Below, piece by piece: positions 33,834 through 42,333 of a stretch of 64,000 nucleotides of DNA. Made by a program: the position numbers and the translations under genes. The DNA is from Sphingomonadaceae bacterium. Lineage in GTDB: Bacteria; Pseudomonadota; Alphaproteobacteria; Sphingomonadales; Sphingomonadaceae. The DNA is taken from contig JAFAZF010000051.1 in NCBI GenBank assembly GCA_019239915.1, positions 62,001 to 126,000 of the forward strand, written 5' to 3'. Each line of letters begins with the position of its first letter. Position 1 is the stretch's first letter. The notes under the pieces are model-generated. The model saw only the letters and a program-made list of their open reading frames with translations, was not told the DNA's origin and did no database searches.

Positions 33834-34232
33834 ATGCCAGACGACGCCAAGCAGGCTATCATCTATCTCAAGCGGTCATGCCCCTTCTGTCTTAAGCTGA
33901 GAATCTTCCTTACCGAGGCCGGCCTTGCCGAACGTTTCCGCTTCGAAGTTTTCGACGACGGCGACGCGCAGCACAAGGAGCTGCGCGCCCGCATCGAGGC
34001 AGCGGGGCAGGAGCCGAGCTTCCCGGCCGCCGAGCTGACGCCCGGAACGCTCGAGACCGGCACGGACGATCTGATCGCGCGCTTCGCCGCCGAAGCCGGC
34101 GTGGACCCGGAGACGATGCCGCTGCTCCGCTACTATGACGAGGGTGTGTTCCCGCGCCACATCGCGATGTTCCGCGAGCTGCGCGCGCTCAAGCAGGCGC
34201 GGACGGAGACGCCGATGGAGGCGATCGGTTAG
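33834..34232 (+). CDS. Thioredoxin-fold (glutaredoxin/GST N-domain-like) protein
   Basis: 132 residues. Begins with a thioredoxin-like beta strand (AIIYLKRSCPFCLKLRIFLTEAGL) holding a CPFC redox motif, then an alpha-helical part with a proline turn (EPSFPAAELTPGTLETG). The fold matches a GST/glutaredoxin N-domain followed by a short helical tail, too short for a full GST. Start ATG 33834 with AGGAGG. Stands alone after the GMC gene; role in thiol redox is likely, partner unknown. Confidence 0.75.
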   Translation: MPDDAKQAIIYLKRSCPFCLKLRIFLTEAGLAERFRFEVFDDGDAQHKELRARIEAAGQEPSFPAAELTPGTLETGTDDLIARFAAEAGVDPETMPLLRYYDEGVFPRHIAMFRELRALKQARTETPMEAIG

Positions 34233-34271
34233 AGCGGGCGGCTGCTTCGCTCGCCACTGCGCCGTTCGTCG

Positions 34272-34796
34272 TCACCGGGCAATCGGCGCGAAGGACAGCA
34301 GGCCGTGGAGGTAGAGCAGCCGGATCGCCACCGGCGTAACGCCGGAGTCGACGGCGATCCGCGCCTGGGACACGGTCGGCTGGCCGTGCAGCACCGCTGG
34401 ATTGGCCGGCACGCCGACGCCATCATGCCAGACGCTGAAGGCGGGCTTGCCGTCGCGATCGTGGATCAGGACGAGCGCATAGCTACCGGGCGCGGGCGCG
34501 CGGATGCAGAGGCGGCCGCTGCCAGCTGGCGGCGTTGCCTGCACGACGCGCCGGAAGGTCTTGCCGGCGGCGATCAGCTTCGCATCATCGGTGAGGAAAT
34601 CGTGCGGATCGTCGGGGTAAAGCTCGAGGCGAAGCACGCCCGCTGCATCCTTGATGCCGGTCACGTCGACGAGGATGGCCGGCCCTGCTTCATTGGGCCG
34701 GCAGCGCGCCGCATCGCTGCCGAGGTCGGCCGCGCCGCCGCTGCCGCTCGTGAGCGCGAGGCAACCGAGCGCGGCAAAAAATACGGGCAATCGCAT
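34272..34796 (-). CDS. Exported DUF2141 protein (second paralogue)
   Basis: 174 residues: signal peptide (MRLPVFFAALGCLALTSGSGGAA), then AILVDVTGIKDAAGVLRLELYPDD, PAPGSYALVLIHDRDGKPAFSVWHDGVG and IAVDSGVTPVAIRLLYLHGL. Same domain order as the 158-aa DUF2141 protein at 4.9 kb, but the calcium-like DxNxNG loop is shortened to DRDGK, and two cysteines (ARC, RLC) could form a disulfide. Start ATG 34796. Divergent from the sulfurtransferase gene. Confidence 0.82.
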   Translation of the reverse strand: MRLPVFFAALGCLALTSGSGGAADLGSDAARCRPNEAGPAILVDVTGIKDAAGVLRLELYPDDPHDFLTDDAKLIAAGKTFRRVVQATPPAGSGRLCIRAPAPGSYALVLIHDRDGKPAFSVWHDGVGVPANPAVLHGQPTVSQARIAVDSGVTPVAIRLLYLHGLLSFAPIAR

Positions 34797-34973
34797 GATG
34801 TTCGTGGTTGCCTCTCCACCCTCGAACGTCGCCGATCGCGCCTCCGAACGCAAGATCGCGGTGGTGCGCGCCGGCGAGCGGCGGCCGACGGGGCGTGGGA
34901 CACAACGCGCGTGGATTGCAGTTTCCCGGCCGCCCGGTCAAAGGGCTCAGCGTCGACGGAGTGCTGCGAAGCG

Positions 34974-35822
34974 ATGGACGATCTCGTCTCGACCGAATGG
35001 CTGGACGCGCAGCGCGGTGCGCCCGATCTCGTGCTGCTCGACGCGACGTTCCACGCGCTCGAGCCTGAGCGCGACGCCGCCGCAGAGTTCGCCGCCGGCC
35101 ACATTCCCGGCGCGCGCCACCTCGATCTCAAGACGTTGTGCGATCCCGACGATCCGCTGCCGTCGATGCTGCCGCCGGCGGAGCTGTTCGCAGATCGTAT
35201 GCGGGCGCTCGGCATCGGCCCGGAGAGCGGGGTCGTCCTCTACGACGCCGCCGCGCATCACACGGCGGCGCGTGCGTGGTGGGTGATGCGGCATTTCGGG
35301 CTGCGTCGCATCGCGCTGCTCGATGGCGGCTTCGCCAAGTGGCGCGCCGAGGGCAGGCCGATCGAGACCGGGACGAGCGCGCCGGCCCCCGCTGCGCCGC
35401 CGCTCGCGCTCAGCGACGATCCGGCGACGCTCCGCACCAAGCAGCAGATGGTGGCGAACCTGACGACGCGGCGGGAGACCGTCATCGATGCGCGCTCGCC
35501 GACGCGGTTCACCGGCGAGGAGGGCGATCCCCGCGCCGGCGTCGCGCCGGGGCACATCCCCGGCTCCTACAATGTGCGGTACAGCGCGTTGTTCGCAGCG
35601 GACGGCACCTGGCTGCGCGAGGCGGCGCTGCGCAACGCGTTTCGCGCAGCCGGCGTCGATCTCGCGCGGCCGCTCGTGATGACCTGCGGCTCGGGGACCA
35701 CCGCGGCGGTGCTCGCCTTCGGCGCGCATCTGCTCGGGCGAGACGACGTCGCGCTCTATGATGGTTCGTGGAGCGAATGGGGCGCCGATCCGGATACGCC
35801 CAAGGCCACCGGACCGGCATGA
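34974..35822 (+). CDS. sseA: Mercaptopyruvate/thiosulfate sulfurtransferase (two rhodanese domains)
   Basis: 282 residues: tandem rhodanese domains. N-domain VLLDATFHAL...AGHIPGARHLDL; C-domain VIDARSPTRF...APGHIPGSYNVRY with the active loop CGSGTT (Cys238), whose CGSG(V/T)T form favours 3-mercaptopyruvate over thiosulfate. Transfers sulfane sulfur to cyanide or thiols in the cytosol. The TGA overlaps the ATG of the metC-like gene, coupling it to cysteine/methionine sulfur metabolism. Start ATG 34974; upstream frame is unrelated. Confidence 0.93.
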   Translation: MDDLVSTEWLDAQRGAPDLVLLDATFHALEPERDAAAEFAAGHIPGARHLDLKTLCDPDDPLPSMLPPAELFADRMRALGIGPESGVVLYDAAAHHTAARAWWVMRHFGLRRIALLDGGFAKWRAEGRPIETGTSAPAPAAPPLALSDDPATLRTKQQMVANLTTRRETVIDARSPTRFTGEEGDPRAGVAPGHIPGSYNVRYSALFAADGTWLREAALRNAFRAAGVDLARPLVMTCGSGTTAAVLAFGAHLLGRDDVALYDGSWSEWGADPDTPKATGPA

Positions 35823-37012
35823 TGACGGACGGCGAACCCCGCGCTGCCACGACGCTCGTCGAAGCCGGCCGCGCGCCGTGGTCGACACCGGCCGTCAATC
35901 CGCCGGTCTGGCGCGCCTCGACGATCCTGTTCGAAAGCTGCGCCGTGCTCGAGGCTGAGGAGCGCAACAACGCGGACGGACGCTTCTACTATGGTCGCCG
36001 CGGCACGCCGACCCAATGGGCGCTCGCCGAAGCACTGACCGCGCTCGAGCCCGGCGCGGAAGGGACGATCCTCTATCCCTCCGGTGTCGCAGCGATCGCC
36101 GGCGCGCTGCTTTCGGTGCTGAAGCCGGGCGACGAGCTGCTCGTCGTCGACAGCTGCTACGCGCCGACGCGGGCATTCGCGCGCAACATCCTCGCGCCGA
36201 TGGGGATCGCGACACGCTTCTACGATCCGCTGATCGCCGATCCGTCGTCGCTGTTCGCGGCCGACACGCGCGCGATCCTGATGGAGAGCCCCGGCAGCCT
36301 CACCTTCGAAGTGCAGGACGTGCCGGCGATCTGCGCAGCGGCGAAGGCGCGCGGCGTCGTCACGCTGCTCGACAACACCTGGGCGACGCCGCTGCTGTTT
36401 CCCGCGATCGCCGCCGGGATCGATCTCTCGATCCTCGCCTGCACCAAATATGTCGTCGGCCATTCGGATGCGATGCTGGGCTCCGTGACCGCCGGCCCGG
36501 GACACTACGCTGCGCTCAGGCGCACCGCGCAGGCGCTCGGCCAGCATGTCGGGCCCGACGATGCCTGGCTCGGCCTGCGCGGGTTGCGGACGATGGGCGC
36601 GCGATTGAAGATGCAGGGCGAGGCGGCGCTGACGATCGCGCGCTGGCTCGAGGACCGGCCGGAGGTCGCGCGCGTGCTTCACCCTGCGCTGCCGTCCTCC
36701 CCGGGGCACGCTGTCTTCGAGCGCGATTTCAAGGGAGCCTCGGGGCTGTTCTCCTTCGTGCTCGCCGGCGGTGACGGCAGCGCACGTGCCGCGCTGATCG
36801 ACGGCCTCGTGCATTTCGGCATCGGCTTCTCCTGGGGGGGGTTCGAGAGCCTGGTCGTGCCGGCGGATCCCGCGTCGATCCGTAGCGTGACGCAGTGGCA
36901 GGCGGCAGGACCGGCGGTGCGGCTCCACATCGGGCTTGAGGATGTCGACGCGCTGATCGCCGATCTTGACGGCGGACTGTCCCGATTTCGCGCGGCGCGC
37001 GACGCTGGATAG
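35819..37012 (+). CDS. metC: Cystathionine beta-lyase-like PLP enzyme
   Basis: 397 residues, Cys/Met-metabolism PLP family. PNNP-region YGRRGTPTQWALAEAL, cofactor Asp in LLDNTWATPLLF, and Schiff-base Lys210 in ILACTKYVVGHSDAMLG. TNPSGV-like YPSGVAAIAGALLS. Family reaction: cystathionine to homocysteine, pyruvate and ammonia. The upstream sulfurtransferase overlaps by ATGA. A run of seven G falls in its 3' third (about 36835-36841), a slippage-prone spot, but the frame is intact. Confidence 0.93.
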   Translation: MMTDGEPRAATTLVEAGRAPWSTPAVNPPVWRASTILFESCAVLEAEERNNADGRFYYGRRGTPTQWALAEALTALEPGAEGTILYPSGVAAIAGALLSVLKPGDELLVVDSCYAPTRAFARNILAPMGIATRFYDPLIADPSSLFAADTRAILMESPGSLTFEVQDVPAICAAAKARGVVTLLDNTWATPLLFPAIAAGIDLSILACTKYVVGHSDAMLGSVTAGPGHYAALRRTAQALGQHVGPDDAWLGLRGLRTMGARLKMQGEAALTIARWLEDRPEVARVLHPALPSSPGHAVFERDFKGASGLFSFVLAGGDGSARAALIDGLVHFGIGFSWGGFESLVVPADPASIRSVTQWQAAGPAVRLHIGLEDVDALIADLDGGLSRFRAARDAG

Positions 37013-37087
37013 GCGAGTCTTTTCAAGCGGTCAGGCTAGGCTTGGTACAACCGGCCTTCGAATCCAGACGGTTAACCGACCTTTACT

Positions 37088-37111
37088 AACTGTTGCGGCG
37101 CAGCAACAGTT
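37088..37111. promoter_or_regulatory. Inverted repeat AACTGTTGC-N6-GCAACAGTT
   Basis: Perfect 9-bp arms between metC and the porin gene, with a further CACAGTTA nearby. The 265-bp gap (37013-37277) holds no gene. Could be the metC 3' hairpin or an operator for the porin. Confidence 0.35.
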
Positions 37112-37277
37112 TCACAGTTACGATGGAATCGCGTCATGAATTCCGTTGTGCGGTGCGAACCGCTGCGTCACAACCATGTTGCTGATCGATGACGTTCGCC
37201 CCGGCTCGCCGGAGATGCGCGCGCACGCAGCTAGCAGGATGGGAGATGGCCCAAGGACAGAAGGGGACTACCTTATC

Positions 37278-38080
37278 ATGCGCACCTCCTTGATCGCTCT
37301 CGCGACGGTTTCACTCATCTCGATCGCCGCCCCCGCTTTCGCGGACGACGCCGCGGCCGCTCCCGCCAGCCCGTTCACCGTCACCGGCGGCGCCACGCTC
37401 ACCAGCGACTATCGCTTCCGCGGCATCTCGCAGACCAACAAGCGCTTCGCCATCCAGGGTACGCTCGGCGTCAGCCACTCGTCGGGCTTCTACGTCGGCA
37501 CCTGGGCAGCTCGATCGACGATTACGTCGCCAATGGCGGCGATCAGGAGATCGACCTCTATGCCGGCTACAAGCACACCTGGTCGGGCACCGCCGTCGAT
37601 ATGGGCGTGCTCTACTACTACTATCCCGGCTCGGGTGGCGTGAACTCGGACTTCTTCGAGCCCTATATCAACGCGTCGCACAGCTTCGGCCCGCTCGGCG
37701 TCAAGGTCGGCGGCAACTTCGCGTGGAAGCAGCATGCGCTCGCCTATGTGAACCCGAACACCGGCGTGGCGCATAGCCGCGGCGACGGTTTCTACGGCTA
37801 TGGCGAGCTCTCCGCGGCGGTCCCGAACACCGGCTTCTCGGTCACCGGGCATCTCGGCCACTCGTTCGCCCGCAACTATATCACCTTCGGCGAGAAATAC
37901 ACCGACTGGAGCGTGACCGCGGCCTATACCTGGAAGGCGCTGACCTTCTCGGCCGCCTATGTCGACACGAACAAGGATCTTTACAGCGGCGGCCCGCTCG
38001 CCGGCGTGAACTTCCCCTCGGCGAAGAACCGCGACATCTCCAAGGGCGGTTTCGTCGGCTCGGTCGGCGTGTCGTTCTGA
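37278..38080 (+). pseudogene. TorF-type outer-membrane porin gene interrupted by a one-base frameshift
   Basis: Signal peptide MRTSLIALATVSLISIAAPAFA, then FTVTGGATLTSDYRFRGISQTNKRFAIQGTLGVSHSSGFYVGTW, the start of a TorF-like barrel. At about 37504-37506 the frame shifts: a GGG run would have to be GGGG to continue as GSSIDDYVANGGDQEIDLYAGYKH. The rest of the barrel (YYYYPGSGGVNSDFFEPYINASHSFGPLGVKVGGNF ... GSVGVSF) is intact in frame 2 through the stop at 38078-38080. Restored, it would be about 267 aa. A sequencing error in a homopolymer and a real mutation are both possible. A strong terminator follows. Confidence 0.85.
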
Positions 38081-38135
38081 GTTTGTTCGGGAGCCGCTCC
38101 GGCGGCTGCCATTCCCGTTCGGGGGGACGGGAGAA

Positions 38136-38173
38136 GGGGTCGCGGCCTGCAGGGGCCGCGACCCTTTTGCTTT
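38136..38173 (+). terminator. Rho-independent terminator after the porin gene
   Basis: GGGTCGCGGCC and GGCCGCGACCC form a perfect 11-bp GC stem with a 6-base loop, extended by AA/TT pairs and followed by TTTTGCTTT. It is the clearest intrinsic terminator in the window. Confidence 0.88.
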
Positions 38174-38184
38174 CCGAGGGGATC

Positions 38185-38265
38185 GTCATCCCGGCGAAAG
38201 CCGGGATCTCGTGCGGCAAGAACGTATTCGATCGATCGAGACCCCAGCTTTTGCTGGGGTGACGT
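38185..38265. repeat. Paired palindromic repeat, family D
   Basis: GTCATCCCGGCGAAAGCCGG on the left and CCCAGCTTTTGCTGGGGTGAC on the right. It is between the porin terminator and the DUF3035 gene. A family-D copy lies inside ileS (41256-41329). Confidence 0.75.
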
Positions 38266-38277
38266 CAAGGCCTGCGC

Positions 38278-38721
38278 TTATTGCTGCGGCGTCGAGACCT
38301 GCGCACCCTGGCCCTGGCCTTCGGGCGCGGCGATGATGTCGCGCGTGACCGAGCCCTTGTCGACGACATTGGTGCCGGGGCTGCCGGCGGTCGAGCGCGC
38401 GCCGGGCTGGACCTCGCTGTTGCCGGCCTTGTCGAGGATCGCGTTCTCGGCCGTGCTGCGCGGAGCCGCGCCGCCGAACATCGCCGACAGCGCTTCCGTG
38501 CTCGAATTGGATTCCTGCGGACGCGGTGCGCCCGGCTTGGGTGGGCTGAGCGAATAATCGGGCGGCACGACCAGCGGCGCGTTGCGCGTCACCTCGAACT
38601 CGTTGGGTCGCGCGCGGCTGAACACGCCGCCCTTGGTCGATCCGCAGCCGGCCAGCGCGAGCAGGCTCGCCATCGCCATCGCCGCAACCCCAACGCTCCG
38701 CCACTCTGGCGCCTTACGCAT
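38278..38721 (-). CDS. DUF3035 lipoprotein
   Basis: 147 residues. Lipoprotein signal with lipobox LAGC (Cys26), then GGVFSRARPNEFEVTRNAPLVVPPDYSLSPPKPGAPRPQE, the family core, and a low-complexity Gln/Gly-rich tail. Role unknown; the family commonly lies beside lspA in alphaproteobacteria, as here. Start ATG 38721 because GGAGG sits six bases before it; an ATG at 38727 is also in frame. Overlaps the end of lspA. Confidence 0.88.
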   Translation of the reverse strand: MRKAPEWRSVGVAAMAMASLLALAGCGSTKGGVFSRARPNEFEVTRNAPLVVPPDYSLSPPKPGAPRPQESNSSTEALSAMFGGAAPRSTAENAILDKAGNSEVQPGARSTAGSPGTNVVDKGSVTRDIIAAPEGQGQGAQVSTPQQ

Positions 38722-39226
38722 GCACATCCTCCGCAGGCTCGCGCTCCTTGCGCGTCAGGAGAGCGCGCAGGAGCAGAAGCAGAACACCGATGGTAATAGC
38801 GGCATCGGCGACGTTGAACACCAGGAAAGGATGCCAGTCGCCGAAATGCAGATCGGCGAAGTCGACGACATGCGCGAAGCGGACGCGATCGAGGATGTTG
38901 CCGGCGGCGCCGCCGAGCACGAGCCCGAGCGCGATCGCATCCTCCCGCCGCCGCTCGCGCCACAGCCAGATCGCCACCGCGCAGGCGATCGCCGCGGTGA
39001 ACGCGACGAGCAGCCAGCGCTGCGTCGCGCTGCCGGCGGTGAGGAAGCCCATCGAGACGCCGTAATTCGCGACCCAGCGGAAATCGAAGATCGGCAGCAG
39101 GCGGATCGTGCCGCGTGCGGCGAGATCGAGCGGGCCGGTGACGAGCCACTTGCTCAGCTGATCGGCGACGAACACCGCCGCCGCGAGGCCGAGGCCGACC
39201 TGGCGGTGCGCGCCGCGCCTAGCCAC
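38714..39226 (-). CDS. lspA: Lipoprotein signal peptidase
   Basis: 170-residue inner-membrane aspartic protease that removes signal peptides from prolipoproteins. Four membrane helices; catalytic Asp residues in GGAAGNILDRV and VFNVADAAIT; ADQLSKW near the N-terminus. Start GTG 39226, which overlaps the ileS stop by 8 bases, with GAGG upstream. Gene order ileS-lspA-DUF3035 is standard. Its products in this window include the PotF-like and DUF3035 lipoproteins. Confidence 0.95.
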   Translation of the reverse strand: MARRGAHRQVGLGLAAAVFVADQLSKWLVTGPLDLAARGTIRLLPIFDFRWVANYGVSMGFLTAGSATQRWLLVAFTAAIACAVAIWLWRERRREDAIALGLVLGGAAGNILDRVRFAHVVDFADLHFGDWHPFLVFNVADAAITIGVLLLLLRALLTRKEREPAEDVHA

Positions 39227-42200
39227 GGACAACCTCGCCGACGACCTCAGCGCAGCGCGCGCACAGCGCTTCCTCGGTGCGGACCTCGGGCAAGTGGCGC
39301 CAGCAGCGGCCGCATTTCTCATATTCGGTCTTGGCGACTTCGAAACGGACCGCCTCGATCGCCGCCGCATTGCCGGCATCGGCAGCCACGGCCGGATCGC
39401 CGTCGCAGATCTCGACCTTCGCGACGATGCCGAGCTCGCCGAAATCGACCGAGCGCAGCAGCGCCGCGTCGCCGGCATCGTAGGCGAGGGCGGTGACGTC
39501 GACCTCGAGGCTGGAGCCGACGATCTTCTCGCGCCGCAGCGGTTCGATCTCGCCGGTGAGGCCGGTGCGGAGCGTGCGCAGCGTCTCCCATTTCATGCGC
39601 AGATCGTCGTTTGCCCATGCGGGATCGATCTCCGGCCAGGTGAGCAGGTGCACCGAACCCTTATCGGGGAAGCGCGTGCCCCAGACTTCCTCTGCCGTGA
39701 AGCAGAGGATGGGCGCCGCCCAGCGCACGAGCGCGTGGAACAGCGTGTCGAGCACGGTGCGGTAGGCGCGGCGCGTCGGCGAGGCGGGCGCGTCGCAGTA
39801 GAGGCTGTCCTTGCGGATATCGAAGAAGAAGGCGGAGAGATCGTTGTTGCAGAAGTCCGAGAGCGCCCGCGCGTAGCGGTTGAACTCGAAGCCGTCGGTC
39901 GCGGCGCGCAGCTCGACGTCGAGCTCGGCCAGGCGGTGGAGGATATAGCGCTCCAGCTCGGGCATCGCGTCCGCCGCGACGCGCTCGCTTTCCGCAAAGC
40001 CGTCCAGCGCGCCGAGCAGGTAGCGGAAGCTGTTCCTGAGCTTGCGATAGGCGTCGCTGGTGCCGGCGAGGATCTCCTTGCCGATACGCACGTCCTCGAA
40101 ATAATCGGTCGAGGCGACCCACAGGCGGAGGATGTCGGCGCCGCTCTCGCCGATGATCTTGAGCGGATCGACGACGTTGCCGAGGCTCTTCGACATCTTG
40201 CGGCCCTGGCCGTCGAGCGCGAAGCCGTGGGTCAGCACCGCGTCATACGGCGCGCGGCCGCGCGTGCCGCTGCTTTCGAGCAGCGACGACTGGAACCAGC
40301 CGCGATGCTGGTCCGAGCCCTCGAGATAGAGATCGGCGCGCGTCCCGACACCATAGCGGCCCTCGATCACGAAGGCGTGCGTCGAGCCGCTGTCGAACCA
40401 GACGTCGAGGATGTCGGTGACGGGTTCGTAGTCGGCGGCGTCGTAGGAGGGGCCGAGCAGCGCGGCGTGATCGGCCGAGAACCAGGCGTCAGCGCCACCC
40501 GCCTCGAAGGCCGCGACGATGCGTGCGTTGACCGCCGGATCGACGAGATAGTCGCCCGTCTTGCGGTTGACATAGAGCGCGATCGGCACGCCCCAGGCGC
40601 GCTGGCGGCTGATCACCCAGTCAGGCCGCCCGGCGACCATCGCGGTGATCCGGTTCTCCGCCTTCTCGGGCACCCAGCGGGTGTGCGCGATCGCGTCGAG
40701 CGCGATGCCGCGGAGCGTGGCGCCGTTGCCATCGAAGCCCTCTCCCCTCGGGGGAGAGGGTTGGGTGAGGGGGGGCTGCGCTATCGAGGGATCACGCTCG
40801 GCTGCGCCGGTCTCCCCCTCACCCCGACCCTCTCCCCGGCGGGGAGAGGGAGTCAGGGGCTTATCCATGCCGATGAACCATTGCGGCGTGCAGCGGAAGA
40901 TCACCTTCGCCTTGCTGCGCCACGAATGCGGATAGCTGTGCTTGTAGTCGGCGCTCGCGGCGAGCAGCGCGCCGGCGTCGCGCAGGGCCGTGCAGATCGG
41001 CCCGTCGGGCGCATTCAGCTTGGGCGCGATCACCGAGCCCTGGCCGCCCATCCACGCCCAGTCCGGCCGGTAGAAGCCGCTGCCCTCGACCGCGAACACG
41101 GGATCGATGCCATGCGCCTTGCACAGCAGGAAATCGTCCTCGCCATGATCGGGCGCCATGTGGACGAGGCCGGTGCCGGTGTCGGTGGTGACGAAGTTGC
41201 CGGGCAGGAACGGGCGGGGGCGCGCGAAGAAGGCCAATGCCTCATCCACTTCCTCGTCATCCCCGCGCAGGCGGGGATCCATATTCTCTGACGTCGAGGC
41301 ATATGGATTCCCGCCTTCGCGGGAATGACGAAGATAATTGTAGATCGGGTGGCGCGCGATCGTGCCGGCGAGGTCCCGACCCGGGATCGACTTAAGCGGC
41401 GTCACAGTGCCGGCCAAATCTCCCAGCTTCATCGAGACGGGGTGACCGATGCGAGCACCAAACGCCTCGCAAAGATCGTGGGCGATCAACAGCGTCCGTG
41501 GGCCTTCGGCGATCTCATCGAAGCGCAGCAGCAGATACTCAACATCCGGCCCATAGGCGATCGCCTGGTTGACCGGGATCGTCCAGGGCGTCGTCGTCCA
41601 GATGACGGCGTGGGCGCCGACCAGCTCGGGGATCGGGCTTTCGACGATCTCGAACGCGACGTCGATCTGCGTCGAGACGATGTCCTCATATTCGACCTCG
41701 GCCTCGGCGAGCGCGGTCTTCTCGACCGGCGACCACATCACCGGCTTGGCGCCGCGATACACCTGGCCGGTTTCGGCGAACTTCAGCAGCTCGGCGACGA
41801 TCGCGGCCTCGGCCTTGAAATCCATCGTGAGGTAAGGGTCGTCCCAGTCGCCCATCACGCCGAGCCGCTTGAACTGCTCGCGCTGGACGCCGACCCAGTG
41901 CGCGGCATAGGCGCGGCATTCGGCGCGGAACTGGTCGATCGGGACCTCGTCCTTGTTGCGCTTCTTGGCGCGATACTGTTCCTCGACCTTCCATTCGATC
42001 GGCAGGCCGTGGCAATCCCAGCCCGGAACATAGGGCGCGTCCTTGCCGAGCAGGGACTGAGAGCGGACGATGATGTCCTTCAGCACCTTGTTCATGGCGT
42101 GGCCCATGTGGATGTCGCCATTGGCGTAGGGCGGGCCGTCATGGAGCAGGAAGCGGGGCTGGCCGGCGCGATCGGCCCGCAGCCGGCCGTAAAGGTCTTC

Positions 42201-42320
42201 GGCCTGCCACTTGGCGAGGATCGCCGGCTCCTTCTGCGCGAGGCCGGCCTTCATCGGGAAGTCGGTCTTCGGCAGGAAGACGGTGTCGCGCCAATCGCGC
42301 TTGTCTACGGGTTCGGACAT
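39219..42320 (-). CDS. ileS: Isoleucyl-tRNA synthetase with two repeat-derived inserts
   Basis: 1033 residues, class I synthetase charging tRNA-Ile. HMGH at 71-74 (HIGH motif), KMSKS at 708-712, an anticodon-binding C-half, and a C-terminal zinc knuckle (CGRCWRHLPEV...CARCAEVV). The usual length is about 930-960. The excess is two in-frame inserts made of palindromic repeats: residues about 331-355 (NYLRHSREGGNPYAS ... DPRLRGDDEE, in the editing domain) and about 487-528 (PLTPSPRRGEGRGEGE ... PLTQPSPPRGEGF). Frame is kept through both, so the protein is probably functional. Start ATG 42320. Confidence 0.96.
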   Translation of the reverse strand: MSEPVDKRDWRDTVFLPKTDFPMKAGLAQKEPAILAKWQAEDLYGRLRADRAGQPRFLLHDGPPYANGDIHMGHAMNKVLKDIIVRSQSLLGKDAPYVPGWDCHGLPIEWKVEEQYRAKKRNKDEVPIDQFRAECRAYAAHWVGVQREQFKRLGVMGDWDDPYLTMDFKAEAAIVAELLKFAETGQVYRGAKPVMWSPVEKTALAEAEVEYEDIVSTQIDVAFEIVESPIPELVGAHAVIWTTTPWTIPVNQAIAYGPDVEYLLLRFDEIAEGPRTLLIAHDLCEAFGARIGHPVSMKLGDLAGTVTPLKSIPGRDLAGTIARHPIYNYLRHSREGGNPYASTSENMDPRLRGDDEEVDEALAFFARPRPFLPGNFVTTDTGTGLVHMAPDHGEDDFLLCKAHGIDPVFAVEGSGFYRPDWAWMGGQGSVIAPKLNAPDGPICTALRDAGALLAASADYKHSYPHSWRSKAKVIFRCTPQWFIGMDKPLTPSPRRGEGRGEGETGAAERDPSIAQPPLTQPSPPRGEGFDGNGATLRGIALDAIAHTRWVPEKAENRITAMVAGRPDWVISRQRAWGVPIALYVNRKTGDYLVDPAVNARIVAAFEAGGADAWFSADHAALLGPSYDAADYEPVTDILDVWFDSGSTHAFVIEGRYGVGTRADLYLEGSDQHRGWFQSSLLESSGTRGRAPYDAVLTHGFALDGQGRKMSKSLGNVVDPLKIIGESGADILRLWVASTDYFEDVRIGKEILAGTSDAYRKLRNSFRYLLGALDGFAESERVAADAMPELERYILHRLAELDVELRAATDGFEFNRYARALSDFCNNDLSAFFFDIRKDSLYCDAPASPTRRAYRTVLDTLFHALVRWAAPILCFTAEEVWGTRFPDKGSVHLLTWPEIDPAWANDDLRMKWETLRTLRTGLTGEIEPLRREKIVGSSLEVDVTALAYDAGDAALLRSVDFGELGIVAKVEICDGDPAVAADAGNAAAIEAVRFEVAKTEYEKCGRCWRHLPEVRTEEALCARCAEVVGEVVRG
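40737..40862. repeat. Paired palindromic repeat, family E, inside ileS
   Basis: CCCTCTCCCCTCGGGGGAGAGGG faces CCCTCTCCCCGGCGGGGAGAGGG. Encodes about 42 Pro/Arg/Gly-rich residues inserted just after the conserved FIGMDK segment. Confidence 0.85.
41256..41329. repeat. Paired palindromic repeat, family D, inside ileS
   Basis: GTCATCCCCGCGCAGGCGGG faces CCCGCCTTCGCGGGAATGAC, with inner GGATCCATAT/ATATGGATTC. Encodes SREGGNPYAS and DPRLRGDDE, about 25 residues in the editing domain. Confidence 0.85.
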
Positions 42321-42333
42321 ATCGGAGCCGCGA

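Noticed and set aside
36832-36842. G7 run in metC as a frameshift site
   Set aside because: The frame stays open and conserved on both sides, so no current disruption.
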